From positions 1-64,000 of the forward strand of contig DHGV01000001.1 of the NCBI GenBank assembly GCA_002402945.1: DNA of 64,000 nt, read 5' to 3'. Source of the DNA: Pelotomaculum sp. UBA4789 (GTDB lineage: Bacteria > Bacillota > Desulfotomaculia > Desulfotomaculales > Pelotomaculaceae). Numbering within the stretch: the stretch's first letter is position 1; the number at the start of each line of letters is the position of its first letter. The notes beneath the pieces are model-generated. The model saw only the letters and a program-made list of their open reading frames with translations. It had not been told where the DNA came from and did no database searches. Of the stretch, positions 33,469 to 42,020 are shown in pieces. Both the position numbers and the translations under genes were made by a program.

Positions 33469-34941
33469 TTAATCGCCGGGGATGATCGTACCGACGGTGG
33501 GCTTAGTCGACCCGCCGGGGGTTGTGTTTCCCGCGGGCTTGGTTGTTTGTAAAGGCGCTATTTTCGGCGCTGTTTCACCTGTCCCCACAGCGATCACCTT
33601 ATTCTTTGCATTATATGAACTGTATATGGGCGCATCCCTTTTTTCCTCTTTGCCGTTCAGGTAAACTACCCGCTCCATGTATGCCCTGTAGCCAGTGGCC
33701 CCTTCTTTCTTGACCACCTGTGTGCCGCTGGGCAGGTTCGGGTCGTTTTCATAGACTACTCCGGGCGCTATTTCATCGGTAACCTCTGATTCTATGATGA
33801 CATCTCTTTTATAAACGGTGTTGCCGAATATTTTTATGGTAATATATTCACCCTGAACGGTGGTTTTCAGATATAAATAGTCCGCCGTGTTGTTGCTGAA
33901 CTTAAAATCGAGTGAGCCGTATGATACGGTGGCATCACGCCCGATGGGCACATAGCTCACGGGCAGCGAGTGGCTGGAACGCTCCTCGATTTCCAGATTG
34001 GCCAGCAGCGCAGTGTTGAATAGGGTTGTTGAAACCTGGCAGATGCCGCCGCCAATGTCATCCACAAATTCATCGTTGATAATCACCGGCGCCATCTTAT
34101 AGCCGGTCTCGGAACTGCGGGGGCCGACAACTTCGTTGAAGGAGACCAACTGGCCCGGCATGACCAGAAGCCCGTCCAATGCCTGGGCCGCCACGCCGAC
34201 GTTGTAGGTGCGGTTGACCTTGGCAGAGTCGAATTTTGTGGTATAACCAGCCAGCAAGCCGTTTACTTTCATGGATTCAAGGTCGGCAGTGGTGAGCGCT
34301 GGCGCAGCAGGTACCAGGGACAGCACTACTTCATGTTTATTCTTGTACAGCACCTCGGTGATGTCCTTTTTCAGCTTGACCAGGTCCGGGTCGATGCCGT
34401 TCTGGCTGAGGGCTACCGAAATCCTGTCACTGCCGCTGATCTTAAAGGACGCTGCCACTGGTTCCACGATTATCTCCGAGGCCAATCCCCTGACCCGCTG
34501 GGCCAGCTTTTCCTGGTCAAATTCGATATCAGGCTGTAGGGAGAGGCCGTTTTTCTCAATCTGACTTCTGTCCTGCCAGCGCTTAAACCTCGAACCCTCG
34601 TTTCCGGCCTGCAGCGCTGCCGCAATCACAGCTTCCTTGTTGATCTTAAGCCCCACGTCCTCCAGGGGCAGGATCCAGTTCCAGCCCTGGTAGCGCAGCG
34701 GCGCCTTTGCCGCCAGGAAACTGCTTTCCAGCCCAGTCAGCCTGGCCAGGCCCTCTGCTTTGGTTAAGCCGCCGAGGTCAATATCCATGACCTTCACACC
34801 AGGATTGATCTTTTCCGGCGGCGCGGCAAAAATATCCGTGCCGAAAAAACCAAGCGCCAGGATGACCAAAATTGCAACCAGGATCATATATAGCAGGCCG
34901 GATGTTTTTTTAGCTGTTTTTCCGGCTGTTTTTTCCGTCAT
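33469..34941 (-). CDS. VanW-family envelope protein with PGBD-like and G5 domains
   Basis: 490 aa. An N-terminal signal-anchor (LLYMILVAILVILALGFF) exports it. Residues about 60-230 form two YoaR/PF12229-like putative peptidoglycan-binding repeats, 230-365 the VanW domain (FNEVVGPRSSETGYKMAP, DDIGGGICQVSTTLFNTAL, ERSSHSLPVSYVP), and about 370-450 a G5 domain (TDEIAPGVVYENDP). The tail is Pro/Thr/Gly-rich (TTKPAGNTTPGGSTKPT), like a wall spacer. VanW has no proven reaction; an envelope role beside mltG is plausible. Own transcript likely, since a terminator precedes it. Confidence 0.88.
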   Translation of the reverse strand: MTEKTAGKTAKKTSGLLYMILVAILVILALGFFGTDIFAAPPEKINPGVKVMDIDLGGLTKAEGLARLTGLESSFLAAKAPLRYQGWNWILPLEDVGLKINKEAVIAAALQAGNEGSRFKRWQDRSQIEKNGLSLQPDIEFDQEKLAQRVRGLASEIIVEPVAASFKISGSDRISVALSQNGIDPDLVKLKKDITEVLYKNKHEVVLSLVPAAPALTTADLESMKVNGLLAGYTTKFDSAKVNRTYNVGVAAQALDGLLVMPGQLVSFNEVVGPRSSETGYKMAPVIINDEFVDDIGGGICQVSTTLFNTALLANLEIEERSSHSLPVSYVPIGRDATVSYGSLDFKFSNNTADYLYLKTTVQGEYITIKIFGNTVYKRDVIIESEVTDEIAPGVVYENDPNLPSGTQVVKKEGATGYRAYMERVVYLNGKEEKRDAPIYSSYNAKNKVIAVGTGETAPKIAPLQTTKPAGNTTPGGSTKPTVGTIIPGD

Positions 34942-34962
34942 TTAGGCACACCCTTCATACCG

Positions 34963-35001
34963 CAAAAAAAGCTGGATTGCAGACTGATGCAACCAGCTTT
35001 A
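34963..35001 (-). terminator. Terminator after the DUF1292 gene
   Basis: On the minus strand AAAGCTGGTTGCA pairs with TGCAATCCAGCTTT (one mismatch) and a T7 run follows, 13 bases beyond the DUF1292 stop codon. Confidence 0.8.
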
Positions 35002-35013
35002 ATCTCTTAAATT

Positions 35014-35286
35014 TTACTCGACGTCTTCTTCGGCCACCATTTCTTCCCAGGCTTCGGAAACTTTTTCCCATTCCTCGTCGTCTTCAATGTCGACCAGCAG
35101 CTCGTTTCCTTCTTCGTCCTTGTCGAATTTCAAGATTATAGCTTCATTATTTTCTTCATCGACCGGCAGCAAGATGGCATATTCAGCGCCGTCTACCTCA
35201 ATGATATCGATCACCGCAAAATCATGCTCTTCTCCCTCTTCGTCCACCAGCGTTACAACTTCATCCTCTTCAGTCAATTTAATCAC
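35014..35286 (-). CDS. DUF1292 (YrzB-like) protein
   Basis: 90 aa, very acidic (about 37 Asp/Glu). The DUF1292 pattern VTLVDEEGEEHDFAVIDIIE, then EYAILLP and AIILKFDKDEEGNELL is clear. No function is known; it is nearly always encoded near alaS, ireB and ruvX in Firmicutes, as here. Two tandem halves are separated by a few residues. The ribosome site is AGGAGAGGTG before the ATG. It ends the ireB-akr-ruvX-DUF1292 run. Confidence 0.9.
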   Translation of the reverse strand: MIKLTEEDEVVTLVDEEGEEHDFAVIDIIEVDGAEYAILLPVDEENNEAIILKFDKDEEGNELLVDIEDDEEWEKVSEAWEEMVAEEDVE

Positions 35287-35334
35287 CTCTCCTACAATCT
35301 ATTGGAAAAATTTTATCTAAAAAAAGGTGTCCTG

Positions 35335-35778
35335 TCAAGCTAATGAATCCGGCTCAGCTTTTCTGTGCCCGGCGTCGAGGTAGTTCTGCAGGATCAGGAT
35401 GGCCGCCATTTTGTCAATTACCTGCTTCCGCCTGGCCCTGCTGACGTCTGCATCGATCAGCACCCGCTGCGCCTCAGCCGTCGTCAGCCTTTCATCCCAC
35501 ATTTCCACAGGCAGGTCCAGCGCCCTGGCCAGCCGGCCGGCGAAATCACGGGCTTTTTCCGCACGGGGGCCCGAGCTGCCGTCCATATTCAGGGGCAGGC
35601 CCACAACCACCTTCTCCACCTCGTGTTTGACGACAATATCCCTGATCTTCCTGATATCGTTTTTGCTGCCACCGCTGCCGCTGATCACTTCTAAGCCCTG
35701 CGCTGTCCAACCCATCGGGTCACTCAGCGCCAGCCCTATTCTTTTGTCCCCCAGGTCGATTCCCAGTATGCGCATCAT
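35335..35778 (-). CDS. ruvX: RuvX/YqgF Holliday-junction resolvase-like protein
   Basis: 147 aa. RNase-H-like nuclease: MRILGIDLGDKRIGLALSDP (first catalytic Asp), VVGLPLNMDGSSGPRAEKAR, DLPVEMWDERLTTAEA and DKMAAILILQNYLD. In E. coli it acts in 16S rRNA 5'-end maturation; a resolvase role was proposed earlier. Start at ATG 35778: upstream AAAGGTGATC matches the 16S tail well beyond the core, giving seven-base spacing; the next ATG (35775) is less well placed. The start overlaps the aldo/keto reductase stop (TGATG). Confidence 0.92.
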   Translation of the reverse strand: MMRILGIDLGDKRIGLALSDPMGWTAQGLEVISGSGGSKNDIRKIRDIVVKHEVEKVVVGLPLNMDGSSGPRAEKARDFAGRLARALDLPVEMWDERLTTAEAQRVLIDADVSRARRKQVIDKMAAILILQNYLDAGHRKAEPDSLA

Positions 35779-36725
35779 CAGATCACCTTTATGCAGAAGT
35801 CGGGGCAGGCGGCGGCGCAGTAGCTGCAAAGGATGCAGCGGACTTCGTCCACCTTGGCTTTGCCTGCTTTCATTTCCAGTGCTCCTGAACGGCATCTTTC
35901 CACGCACTGCCCGCAACCCAGGCACCAGTCATCAATATGAAGGCGCCTTACCTGGCGCCCGACAATAGTTTTGAGCTCTGGCGTAACTTCTTTGCCGCTG
36001 AATAAAAGGGTGTTGTATTCCACTTCATGGACCGAGCTCATCCCTACCGCCACCGCGTCTATCTCCGGGATGGACATGATGTATTCGAAAGCAGCCTCCG
36101 GCCGGTCAAGCAAGTGCCCGCCGCCCAGAGCTTTCATAGCGTATATACCTTTACCCACAGCAGCGGCGGCCCTGATGGCCGCCAGCATGTCTTCCCTTGT
36201 GCCGCCCATGATGCCGATGCCGGACGCATTAATCAGGGGATGAATCACATCTATTTCCGGGAACTCCGCGGCGCCCAGCACCCCTCCCACATGGTGGGTG
36301 GAAATACCGGCGGCCCTGATGATCCCCTTTTTTTTGGCTTCCAGCAGGTATCCGTACGCCTCCCAGTGGCCTTTGATAGTCAGTGACGACTCCTGTTCAT
36401 GGAGCATGAAAATATCTACATAATCCCGGCCGAGCTCGTTCAGCGCTTTTTCAACACTTTGCTTCATGCCCTGGTAAGTGTATTCATAGCATTTCGAGCA
36501 GATGACAACATCACGGTCAAAGCCGCGGAGCGCCTCACGAATATATGAGTATGTGCGGTACAGCTCCGCTGTGTCTATGAAATTCACACCGCACTCCAGG
36601 GCCCGGCGGATGACAGCCGCCCCTTCTTTCAGGGACAGGTTGGCCTGAAGCGGGCTGATGGTCAAAGCGCCAAAACACAGCCTGGACACCATTATGCCGG
36701 TCCTGCCGAGGGCCCTGTACTGCAA
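35778..36725 (-). CDS. Aldo/keto reductase with C-terminal ferredoxin domain
   Basis: 315 aa. Residues 1-240 are an AKR barrel (VSRLCFGALTISPLQ, GVNFIDTAELYRTY, DVVICSKC, VDIFMLHEQ, GISTHHVG). Residues about 262-312 carry two 4Fe-4S clusters: CLGCGQCVERCRSG and CILCSYCAAACPD. This ferredoxin-tailed class is common in anaerobes and lets electrons pass between NAD(P)H and ferredoxin-type partners; the substrate is unknown. The active-site Tyr is in AELYRTY and the usual His is near MLHEQ. It lies between ireB and ruvX, an unusual insertion into that conserved run. Confidence 0.88.
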   Translation of the reverse strand: MQYRALGRTGIMVSRLCFGALTISPLQANLSLKEGAAVIRRALECGVNFIDTAELYRTYSYIREALRGFDRDVVICSKCYEYTYQGMKQSVEKALNELGRDYVDIFMLHEQESSLTIKGHWEAYGYLLEAKKKGIIRAAGISTHHVGGVLGAAEFPEIDVIHPLINASGIGIMGGTREDMLAAIRAAAAVGKGIYAMKALGGGHLLDRPEAAFEYIMSIPEIDAVAVGMSSVHEVEYNTLLFSGKEVTPELKTIVGRQVRRLHIDDWCLGCGQCVERCRSGALEMKAGKAKVDEVRCILCSYCAAACPDFCIKVI

Positions 36726-36744
36726 CTGTTCTCCAACTCCCAGC

Positions 36745-37011
36745 TTATTTTTGCTTTTGCCCGAGATAACTTTTTACCAGTTCCTCCAGCAGTTCATCCC
36801 GCTCCAGCCTGCGGATCAGGTTACGGGCGTTGCCGTGGCTGGTGATGTAGGCCGGATCACCGGAAAGCAGGTACCCTACCAGCTGGTTGATTGGATTATA
36901 TCCTTTTTCGACGAGCGCATCGTAAACCTGATGCAGTATGTCCCGGGCCTGTTTAACTTCCTCGGCCTGGACCTTGAACATCATGGTTTTGTCTGAAAAA
37001 TCCGAAGACAT
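36745..37011 (-). CDS. IreB-family regulatory phosphoprotein (UPF0297)
   Basis: 88 aa. UPF0297/DUF965 signature: DKTMMFKV, AREILxxVYxAL-like [58 protein letters not shown] seen in its GDPAYITSH and NARNLIR parts. In Enterococcus IreB is phosphorylated by the IreK kinase on N-terminal threonines; Thr9 here (SDKT) could serve. Directly downstream of alaS in most Firmicutes, here separated by a gene on the other strand. Starts after a GGGGGTTGCC sequence at 37011. Confidence 0.9.
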   Translation of the reverse strand: MSSDFSDKTMMFKVQAEEVKQARDILHQVYDALVEKGYNPINQLVGYLLSGDPAYITSHGNARNLIRRLERDELLEELVKSYLGQKQK

Positions 37012-37142
37012 CTATGGCAACCCCCTTTATTTAAGACTATTCGACAGTAATTATTTTTTCCTGCAAAAAATAATATATCTGTTGTAAAAAGCTTTCTATT
37101 TAAAATCATTGTCAGAAACAGGCGCTGCTAATAAAATTTAAT

Positions 37143-37171
37143 TTGAGCCGCCTGTGCAAGTGATATATAAT
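37143..37171 (+). promoter_or_regulatory. Sigma-A promoter of the ArgA-like gene
   Basis: TTGAGC (37143-37148), 17-base spacer, TATAAT (37166-37171); the ATG follows 33 bases later with AAAGGTG. Confidence 0.7.
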
Positions 37172-37204
37172 ACAAAGTAATTCCAGGGAAAGGTGATAAA
37201 TTAG

Positions 37205-37678
37205 ATGGAATACCGCAAAGCAAAAATTACGGATGTCGAGCCGATTCACGCCTTGATCACTTATTATGCCGACCGGGGGCTTATGCTTGCCCGGCCCCGC
37301 ACCCTGCTGTATGAAAGCCTGCGCGAATTTACCGTTGCCGTGGATCAGGACAGGGTTGTCGGTGTAGGCTCGCTGCATATTATATGGGAAGACCTGGCGG
37401 AAATCAGGGCGCTGGCTGTGGCGCCGGAGTATGCCGGCAAAGGGGTCGGCAGCGGGCTTGTCAAAAATTTTATCAACGAAGCGCGCGAGCTGGCTATACC
37501 ACGGGTTTTCGCCCTTACCTACCAGGACGGTTTCTTTGAAAAATGCGGTTTTAAAGTTGTAGATAAGGATTCTCTGCCCCAAAAAGTGTGGAAGGAATGT
37601 GTCAACTGCCCGAAATTCCCCAACTGCGAGGAAATCGCCGTGATCATCGATTCCGGCGTCCCGGCTCCTATTTGTTGA
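37205..37678 (+). CDS. argA: Short N-acetylglutamate synthase-like GNAT acetyltransferase
   Basis: 157 aa GNAT enzyme of the short ArgA class that makes N-acetylglutamate from glutamate and acetyl-CoA. Marks: EYRKAKITDVEPIHALI, RPRTLLYESLREFTVA, the acetyl-CoA loop ALAVAPEYAGKGVGSGLV and AIPRVFALTYQDGFFEKCGF. A CxxCxxxPxC tail (ECVNCPKFPNCEEIAV) is common in this class. Monocistronic, with promoter and terminator of its own, on the plus strand between alaS and ireB. A general acetyltransferase function cannot be excluded. Confidence 0.85.
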   Translation: MEYRKAKITDVEPIHALITYYADRGLMLARPRTLLYESLREFTVAVDQDRVVGVGSLHIIWEDLAEIRALAVAPEYAGKGVGSGLVKNFINEARELAIPRVFALTYQDGFFEKCGFKVVDKDSLPQKVWKECVNCPKFPNCEEIAVIIDSGVPAPIC

Positions 37679-37694
37679 ATATAAAACGGTCTAT

Positions 37695-37731
37695 AACCCG
37701 GCTGGCCAACAGACCTGCCGGGTTTTATTTT
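37695..37731 (+). terminator. Terminator after the ArgA-like gene
   Basis: AACCCGGC pairs with GCCGGGTT around TGGCCAACAGACCT and is followed by TTATTTTA on the plus strand; it overlaps the end of the convergent alaS gene. Confidence 0.7.
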
Positions 37732-40363
37732 ACTTGATTTGGCCTTCTACAACCCGGTAGGCAATTTCCAGGGCTTCGCTCAGCCGGGACGGATCTTTGC
37801 CGCCCGCCTGGGCCATTTCCGGCCTGCCGCCGCCGCCGCCGCCAACTACCGCGGCCACTTCTTTGACCAGTTTTCCGGCATGCAGCCCGGCGCCCAGCAG
37901 ATCCTTTGTGACCGCGGCCACAAGGTTCACCTTGTCACCGGCAGCGCTGCCCAGGATGATCACCCCTGATCCAATTTTATCCCGCAGCAGGTCTACCATG
38001 CTCCGCAGGCTGTCCATATCCGGCGCCGTAGCCTGTGCGGCCAGCACCTTGATCCCCTTGATTTCCTGCACCCGGTCCAGTATGTCATGCACCTGGTACC
38101 GAGCCAGCTTGGCCAGGAGCGCGTCTTTTTCCGCTTCCAGCTCCCGGTTATGTTCCAGCAGGGCTTCCACACGGCGGGCAGCCTCATGCGGCGCTGCCTT
38201 GACCAGCCTGGCCACCCCGGTCAACTGTTCTTCCTGGTCATTGACATAGCGCAGGGCCCCTTTTCCGGTGACCGCTTCCACGCGGCGCAGGCCGGCGCCG
38301 ATGCTGCTTTCTCCCACCAGCTTAAACAAGCCGACTTCAGCGGTGTTGCGCAGGTGAGTGCCGCCGCAGAGTTCCAGGCTGAAGTCGCCCATCCTGATCA
38401 CTCTAACCCGCTCCCCGTATTTTTCACCAAAGAGAGCGGCTGCTCCCATAGCTTTGGCCTCATCTACAGAGGTTTCAAAAACATCTACCGGCAGGTCGTC
38501 CAAGACCGCGTTATTAACTATTTCCTCTACTTTTCTGATATCGCCGTCGGCTATCGCCGCGTAATGCGTGAAGTCAAAGCGCAGCCGCTCGGGATCAACC
38601 AGCGAGCCCGCCTGGCTGACGTGATCGCCCAGGACCATCTTCAGCGCCCGGTGCAGCAGGTGGGTGGCTGAGTGGTTGCGGCAGGTCGCCAGCCTTCTGG
38701 ATACATCCACCTGTATAGTTACAAGATCATGTTCACTTAAAGTACCACTGATCACCCTGCCGCGATGCACAAAAAGGTTTTCCACCGGCTTGGTAACCTC
38801 GTATATTTCTACTTCCAGCCCGGGTGCGGTCAGCCTCCCGTAGTCGCCTACCTGGCCGCCCGATTCAGCATAGCAGGGGGTAACATCCAGGATGAATTCC
38901 GCTTCTGCCCCCGCTGCCGCGGTCTTGACTCTTTCCCCATCTCTGAAAATACCCTGCACGCTGGCTTTGGCCTCCAGAGAATCGTAGCCGACAAAATTGG
39001 TCTCGCCTATTTCCTCGCGCAGCGCCTGAAAGAGGGCGCCCCGCTCTGATATATATTCAGTCTCCTGCCTGGCGCTGCGGGCCCGCCGCCGCTGGTCCTC
39101 CATCGCCAGGGAAAAGCCATCTGTGTCTACCATGAAACCCTGTTCTTCCGCCATTTCCTGCGTCAGCTCGAGGGGGAAACCGTAGGTATCGTAAAGCTTA
39201 AAGGCGTCCGCGCCCGTGATCAGAGAACTGCCTGCCGCTTTGGCCTCGTCCATCAGCCGGTTCAGCATTTCCGTGCCCAGAGCCAGGGTCTCTGAAAAGC
39301 GCTTCTCCTCGCTGTGAACGACGCTGAGCACGTGGTCCTTCCGTTCCACCAGCTCCGGGTACGCCTGGCCCATCTGTTTTACCACTGCCCCGCCCACCTT
39401 GTACAGAAACAGGTCCTGGGTGCCGAGCAGCCGGCCGAAACGCGCCGCCCGCCGCAGCAGGCGCCGGATGACATAGCCCCTGCCCTCATTGGAGGGCAGC
39501 GCGCCATCGGTGATGGCAAAGGTGATTGCCCGGCAGTGGTCCGCGATCACTTTTAAAGCGAGGTCGACCTTTTCTTCCCTGCCGTACTCCAGCCCGAACA
39601 GGCCGGCGGTGTAGTCCATGATTTCCCGCAGCAGGTCGGTGTCAAAGTTGGAGGGCACGCCCTGCAGTACCGAGGCCACCCGCTCCAGGCCAAACCCGGT
39701 GTCGATGCCCTTGCTGGCCAGCGGCGTATAATTGCCCTCTTCATCCCGGAAAAACTGGATGAAAACCAGGTTCCAGATCTCCAGGTAGCGGTCACAGTCG
39801 CAGCCGACAGCGCAGTCAGGAGACCCGCACCCTCTTGCCGCGCCGAGGTCTACATATATTTCCGAGCATGGGCCGCAGGGCCCCACGCCGATTTCCCAAA
39901 AGTTGGTGTCCTTGTCCAGCCTGACGATCCGTTCAGCCGGGACGCCTACAACTTTATGCCAGATCTCATAGGCCTCGTCGTCATCGAGGTAGATGGTGAT
40001 CCACAGCTTCTCCGCCGGCAGGCGCAGGATCTCGGTGACAAATTCCCACGCCCAGGGGATAGCGCTTTCTTTGAAATAATCGCCGAAGGAAAAATTGCCG
40101 AGCATTTCAAAAAAAGTGTGGTGGCGCGCGGTCCGGCCCACTGACTCAATGTCCGGGGTGCGGATGCATTTCTGGCAGGTGGTCACCTTGGTGTATTCCG
40201 GCTTGGCTGCACCTGTAAAAAACGGCTTAAAGGGAACCATTCCCGCAGCCGTCCACAAAATACTCGGGTCATTTACGGGGATCAGCGATGCGCTGGGCAG
40301 CCTTTTATGCCCCTTACTTTCAAAAAACTTCAGGTAGCCTTCTCTGATTTCATTTCCGGTCAT
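37730..40363 (-). CDS. alaS: Alanyl-tRNA synthetase
   Basis: 877 aa from ATG 40363. Catalytic domain: SKGHKRLPSASLIP, NDPSILWTAAGMVPFKPFFTG, CQKCIRTPDIESVGRTARHHTFFEMLGNFSFGDYFK in its HHTFFEMLGNFSFG core. Editing domain with zinc ligands HSATHLLH and CGGTH. The C-terminal DHHA1/oligomerisation domain ends with VNLVAAVTKDLLGAGLHAGKLV and the GGGGGGRPEMAQAGG loop. All are normal. Also CGPCSEIYVDLGAARGCGSPDCAVGCDCDRY-type Cys-rich insert in parts (GCGSPDC, GCDCDR), common in clostridial AlaRS. No ribosome site is clear. Confidence 0.97.
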   Translation of the reverse strand: MTGNEIREGYLKFFESKGHKRLPSASLIPVNDPSILWTAAGMVPFKPFFTGAAKPEYTKVTTCQKCIRTPDIESVGRTARHHTFFEMLGNFSFGDYFKESAIPWAWEFVTEILRLPAEKLWITIYLDDDEAYEIWHKVVGVPAERIVRLDKDTNFWEIGVGPCGPCSEIYVDLGAARGCGSPDCAVGCDCDRYLEIWNLVFIQFFRDEEGNYTPLASKGIDTGFGLERVASVLQGVPSNFDTDLLREIMDYTAGLFGLEYGREEKVDLALKVIADHCRAITFAITDGALPSNEGRGYVIRRLLRRAARFGRLLGTQDLFLYKVGGAVVKQMGQAYPELVERKDHVLSVVHSEEKRFSETLALGTEMLNRLMDEAKAAGSSLITGADAFKLYDTYGFPLELTQEMAEEQGFMVDTDGFSLAMEDQRRRARSARQETEYISERGALFQALREEIGETNFVGYDSLEAKASVQGIFRDGERVKTAAAGAEAEFILDVTPCYAESGGQVGDYGRLTAPGLEVEIYEVTKPVENLFVHRGRVISGTLSEHDLVTIQVDVSRRLATCRNHSATHLLHRALKMVLGDHVSQAGSLVDPERLRFDFTHYAAIADGDIRKVEEIVNNAVLDDLPVDVFETSVDEAKAMGAAALFGEKYGERVRVIRMGDFSLELCGGTHLRNTAEVGLFKLVGESSIGAGLRRVEAVTGKGALRYVNDQEEQLTGVARLVKAAPHEAARRVEALLEHNRELEAEKDALLAKLARYQVHDILDRVQEIKGIKVLAAQATAPDMDSLRSMVDLLRDKIGSGVIILGSAAGDKVNLVAAVTKDLLGAGLHAGKLVKEVAAVVGGGGGGRPEMAQAGGKDPSRLSEALEIAYRVVEGQIK

Positions 40364-40447
40364 CAATAGTAAAACCAGCCTTTTTCTTGTATTTTTGCGC
40401 TATAATTATACAAAATGTTCCCGCGCAGTGTCAAACCAAATTGCAGG

Positions 40448-40490
40448 CTTGGGACAGGGGGGACAGGTACCTTGTCCCCCCTGTCCCAAG
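40448..40490. repeat. Perfect 18-bp-arm palindrome (GGGACAGGGGGGACA)
   Basis: CTTGGGACAGGGGGGACA (40448-40465), loop GGTACCT, and its exact complement (40473-40490). It begins two bases past the mnmA stop codon and may end mnmA transcription. Similar GGGGACA palindromes occur at 33352 and 57837. Confidence 0.75.
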
Positions 40491-40492
40491 TT

Positions 40493-41593
40493 CTAACCAG
40501 CGCTTACGATCGTAGCCCCGCCAACCAAGCATTCTCCCAGGTAAAAAACAACCGCCTGTCCGGGCGTGATGGAACGCAGCAACCTGTGAAAATAAACCTT
40601 GATCCTGCCTTCCGGCTGTGGCGTGATTGTAGCCGGAACCGGCTTGCCGTTGTACCTTATCTGCGCCTGGACTTCTATAGGCCCGGCCAGTTTTTCAAAA
40701 AGCACTAGGTTGACATCCGCTGCAACTAAATCGCAGCCCAGTATGTCCTCCTCGGAGCCAAGAGTGACCGTGTCGTTTTGGGGATCTATTTTTACCACAT
40801 AAAGCCGTTCGCCCGCGGCAATACCGAGTCCCCGGCGCTGGCCGATCGTGTAAAATGGGATGCCGTTGTGCTGCCCGATCACATCCCCCGCCTGGTTGAT
40901 AAAAGGGCCCGGCTTGATGTCCACTTTTTTCTCCCTCAGGAAATTGCGGTAATTATCATCCGGGATAAAGCAAATTTCCTGGCTCTCGGCCTTGTCAGCC
41001 ACCTCCAGGCCAAGGGCAGAGGCCTTCAGCCGCACCTGGTCTTTGGTGTATTCCCCCAGGGGCATCAGGGTATGGGCGAGTTGGTGCTGGGTCAGCCCGT
41101 ACAGCACGTAGGTCTGGTCTTTTTTGCGGTCGACCGGGCGGCATATTGTATAGCGCCTGTATTCTGCACTGAAACCCAGCTTGGCGTAGTGCCCGGTGGC
41201 GATGTATTCAGCGCCCAGGCTCAGCGCCTTATCCAGCAGCGCCTGAAATTTCACCTGCCGGTTGCAGACAATGCAGGGGTTGGGTGTGCGCCCGCGCAGG
41301 TATTCGGCTGTAAAATAGTCGATCACTTTTTCTTTAAAAATATGATGGAAATCCAACACATAAAAGGGTATGCCGAGTTTGACGGCCACGCTCCTGGCGT
41401 CCTCAACGCCAACCGGTGAACAGCAGCCGGCGTGATCTTCTTCTGTTTCCGGGCGCGGGGCATCCCACAGCCGCATCGTGACGCCGGCTACGTCATAGCC
41501 CTGTTCTAACAGGAGAGCGGCGGTGACAGAACTGTCCACGCCGCCGCTCATCGCAACAATAACCTTTTTTTTGCCTGTCAAAGGGTCACGCAC
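40493..41593 (-). CDS. mnmA: tRNA-specific 2-thiouridylase
   Basis: 366 aa. It thiolates U34 of tRNA-Lys/Glu/Gln. PP-loop AMSGGVDSSV is at about residues 14-23; catalytic cysteines are in TPNPCIVCNRQVKF and ESQEICFIPD; DKAESQ, GDVIGQHNGIPFYTIGQRRGLG and the C-terminal FHRLLRSITPGQAVVFY follow. GTG start overlaps the nifU stop. It receives sulfur via a cysteine desulfurase; the usual neighbouring nifS is absent here. An extra Cys pair (CCSP) near residue 57 is common in this clade. Confidence 0.95.
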   Translation of the reverse strand: MRDPLTGKKKVIVAMSGGVDSSVTAALLLEQGYDVAGVTMRLWDAPRPETEEDHAGCCSPVGVEDARSVAVKLGIPFYVLDFHHIFKEKVIDYFTAEYLRGRTPNPCIVCNRQVKFQALLDKALSLGAEYIATGHYAKLGFSAEYRRYTICRPVDRKKDQTYVLYGLTQHQLAHTLMPLGEYTKDQVRLKASALGLEVADKAESQEICFIPDDNYRNFLREKKVDIKPGPFINQAGDVIGQHNGIPFYTIGQRRGLGIAAGERLYVVKIDPQNDTVTLGSEEDILGCDLVAADVNLVLFEKLAGPIEVQAQIRYNGKPVPATITPQPEGRIKVYFHRLLRSITPGQAVVFYLGECLVGGATIVSAG

Positions 41594-41957
41594 CTAGTTT
41601 CTTTCTGTAATCCTCAACTGCCGCGTGCATGGCATCGGCGGCCATGTTGGAACAGTGCATTTTCTGCGGGGGCAGCCCGTCCAGCATCTCAGCCACCGCC
41701 TCGTCCGTGATCTGCAGCGCTTCATCAATTGTTTTTCCTTTGGCCATTTCCGTCAGCATGCTGCTGGAGGCAATAGCGGCGGCGCAGCCAAAGGTCTTAA
41801 ATTTGATATCTTTAATGATGTTGTCCTCTATCTTCAGGAATATTTTTGTGATGTCACCGCAGGTTGGGTTGCCGACCTCGCCGATACCGTTGGCGTCAGA
41901 CATTTCGCCGACATTCCTGGGATTCTCAAAATGATCGATTACCTTCTCTGTGTACAT
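41586..41957 (-). CDS. Iron-sulfur cluster scaffold (IscU/NifU N-terminal type)
   Basis: 123 aa from ATG 41957 (AGGGGGT upstream). The three cluster-binding cysteines are in NPTCGD, KTFGCAAAIASSS and KMHCSNMAADA. It starts MYTEKVIDHFENPRNVG, as in clostridial NifU-like scaffolds, and lacks the C-terminal NifU domains. It assembles Fe-S clusters in the cytosol using sulfur from a cysteine desulfurase not found here. It lies between the Rrf2 regulator and mnmA. Confidence 0.93.
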   Translation of the reverse strand: MYTEKVIDHFENPRNVGEMSDANGIGEVGNPTCGDITKIFLKIEDNIIKDIKFKTFGCAAAIASSSMLTEMAKGKTIDEALQITDEAVAEMLDGLPPQKMHCSNMAADAMHAAVEDYRKKLGA

Positions 41958-42020
41958 GTTAATACCCCCTATTGTCACTCTTTTTGATTGCAGGATTAAT
42001 TGTTTGCCAGTCACTATGTA

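Noticed and set aside
40364..40447. TATAAT-like boxes on both strands upstream of alaS
   Set aside because: The self-complementary TATAATTATA sequence lacks a convincing -35 box, so I did not call a promoter.
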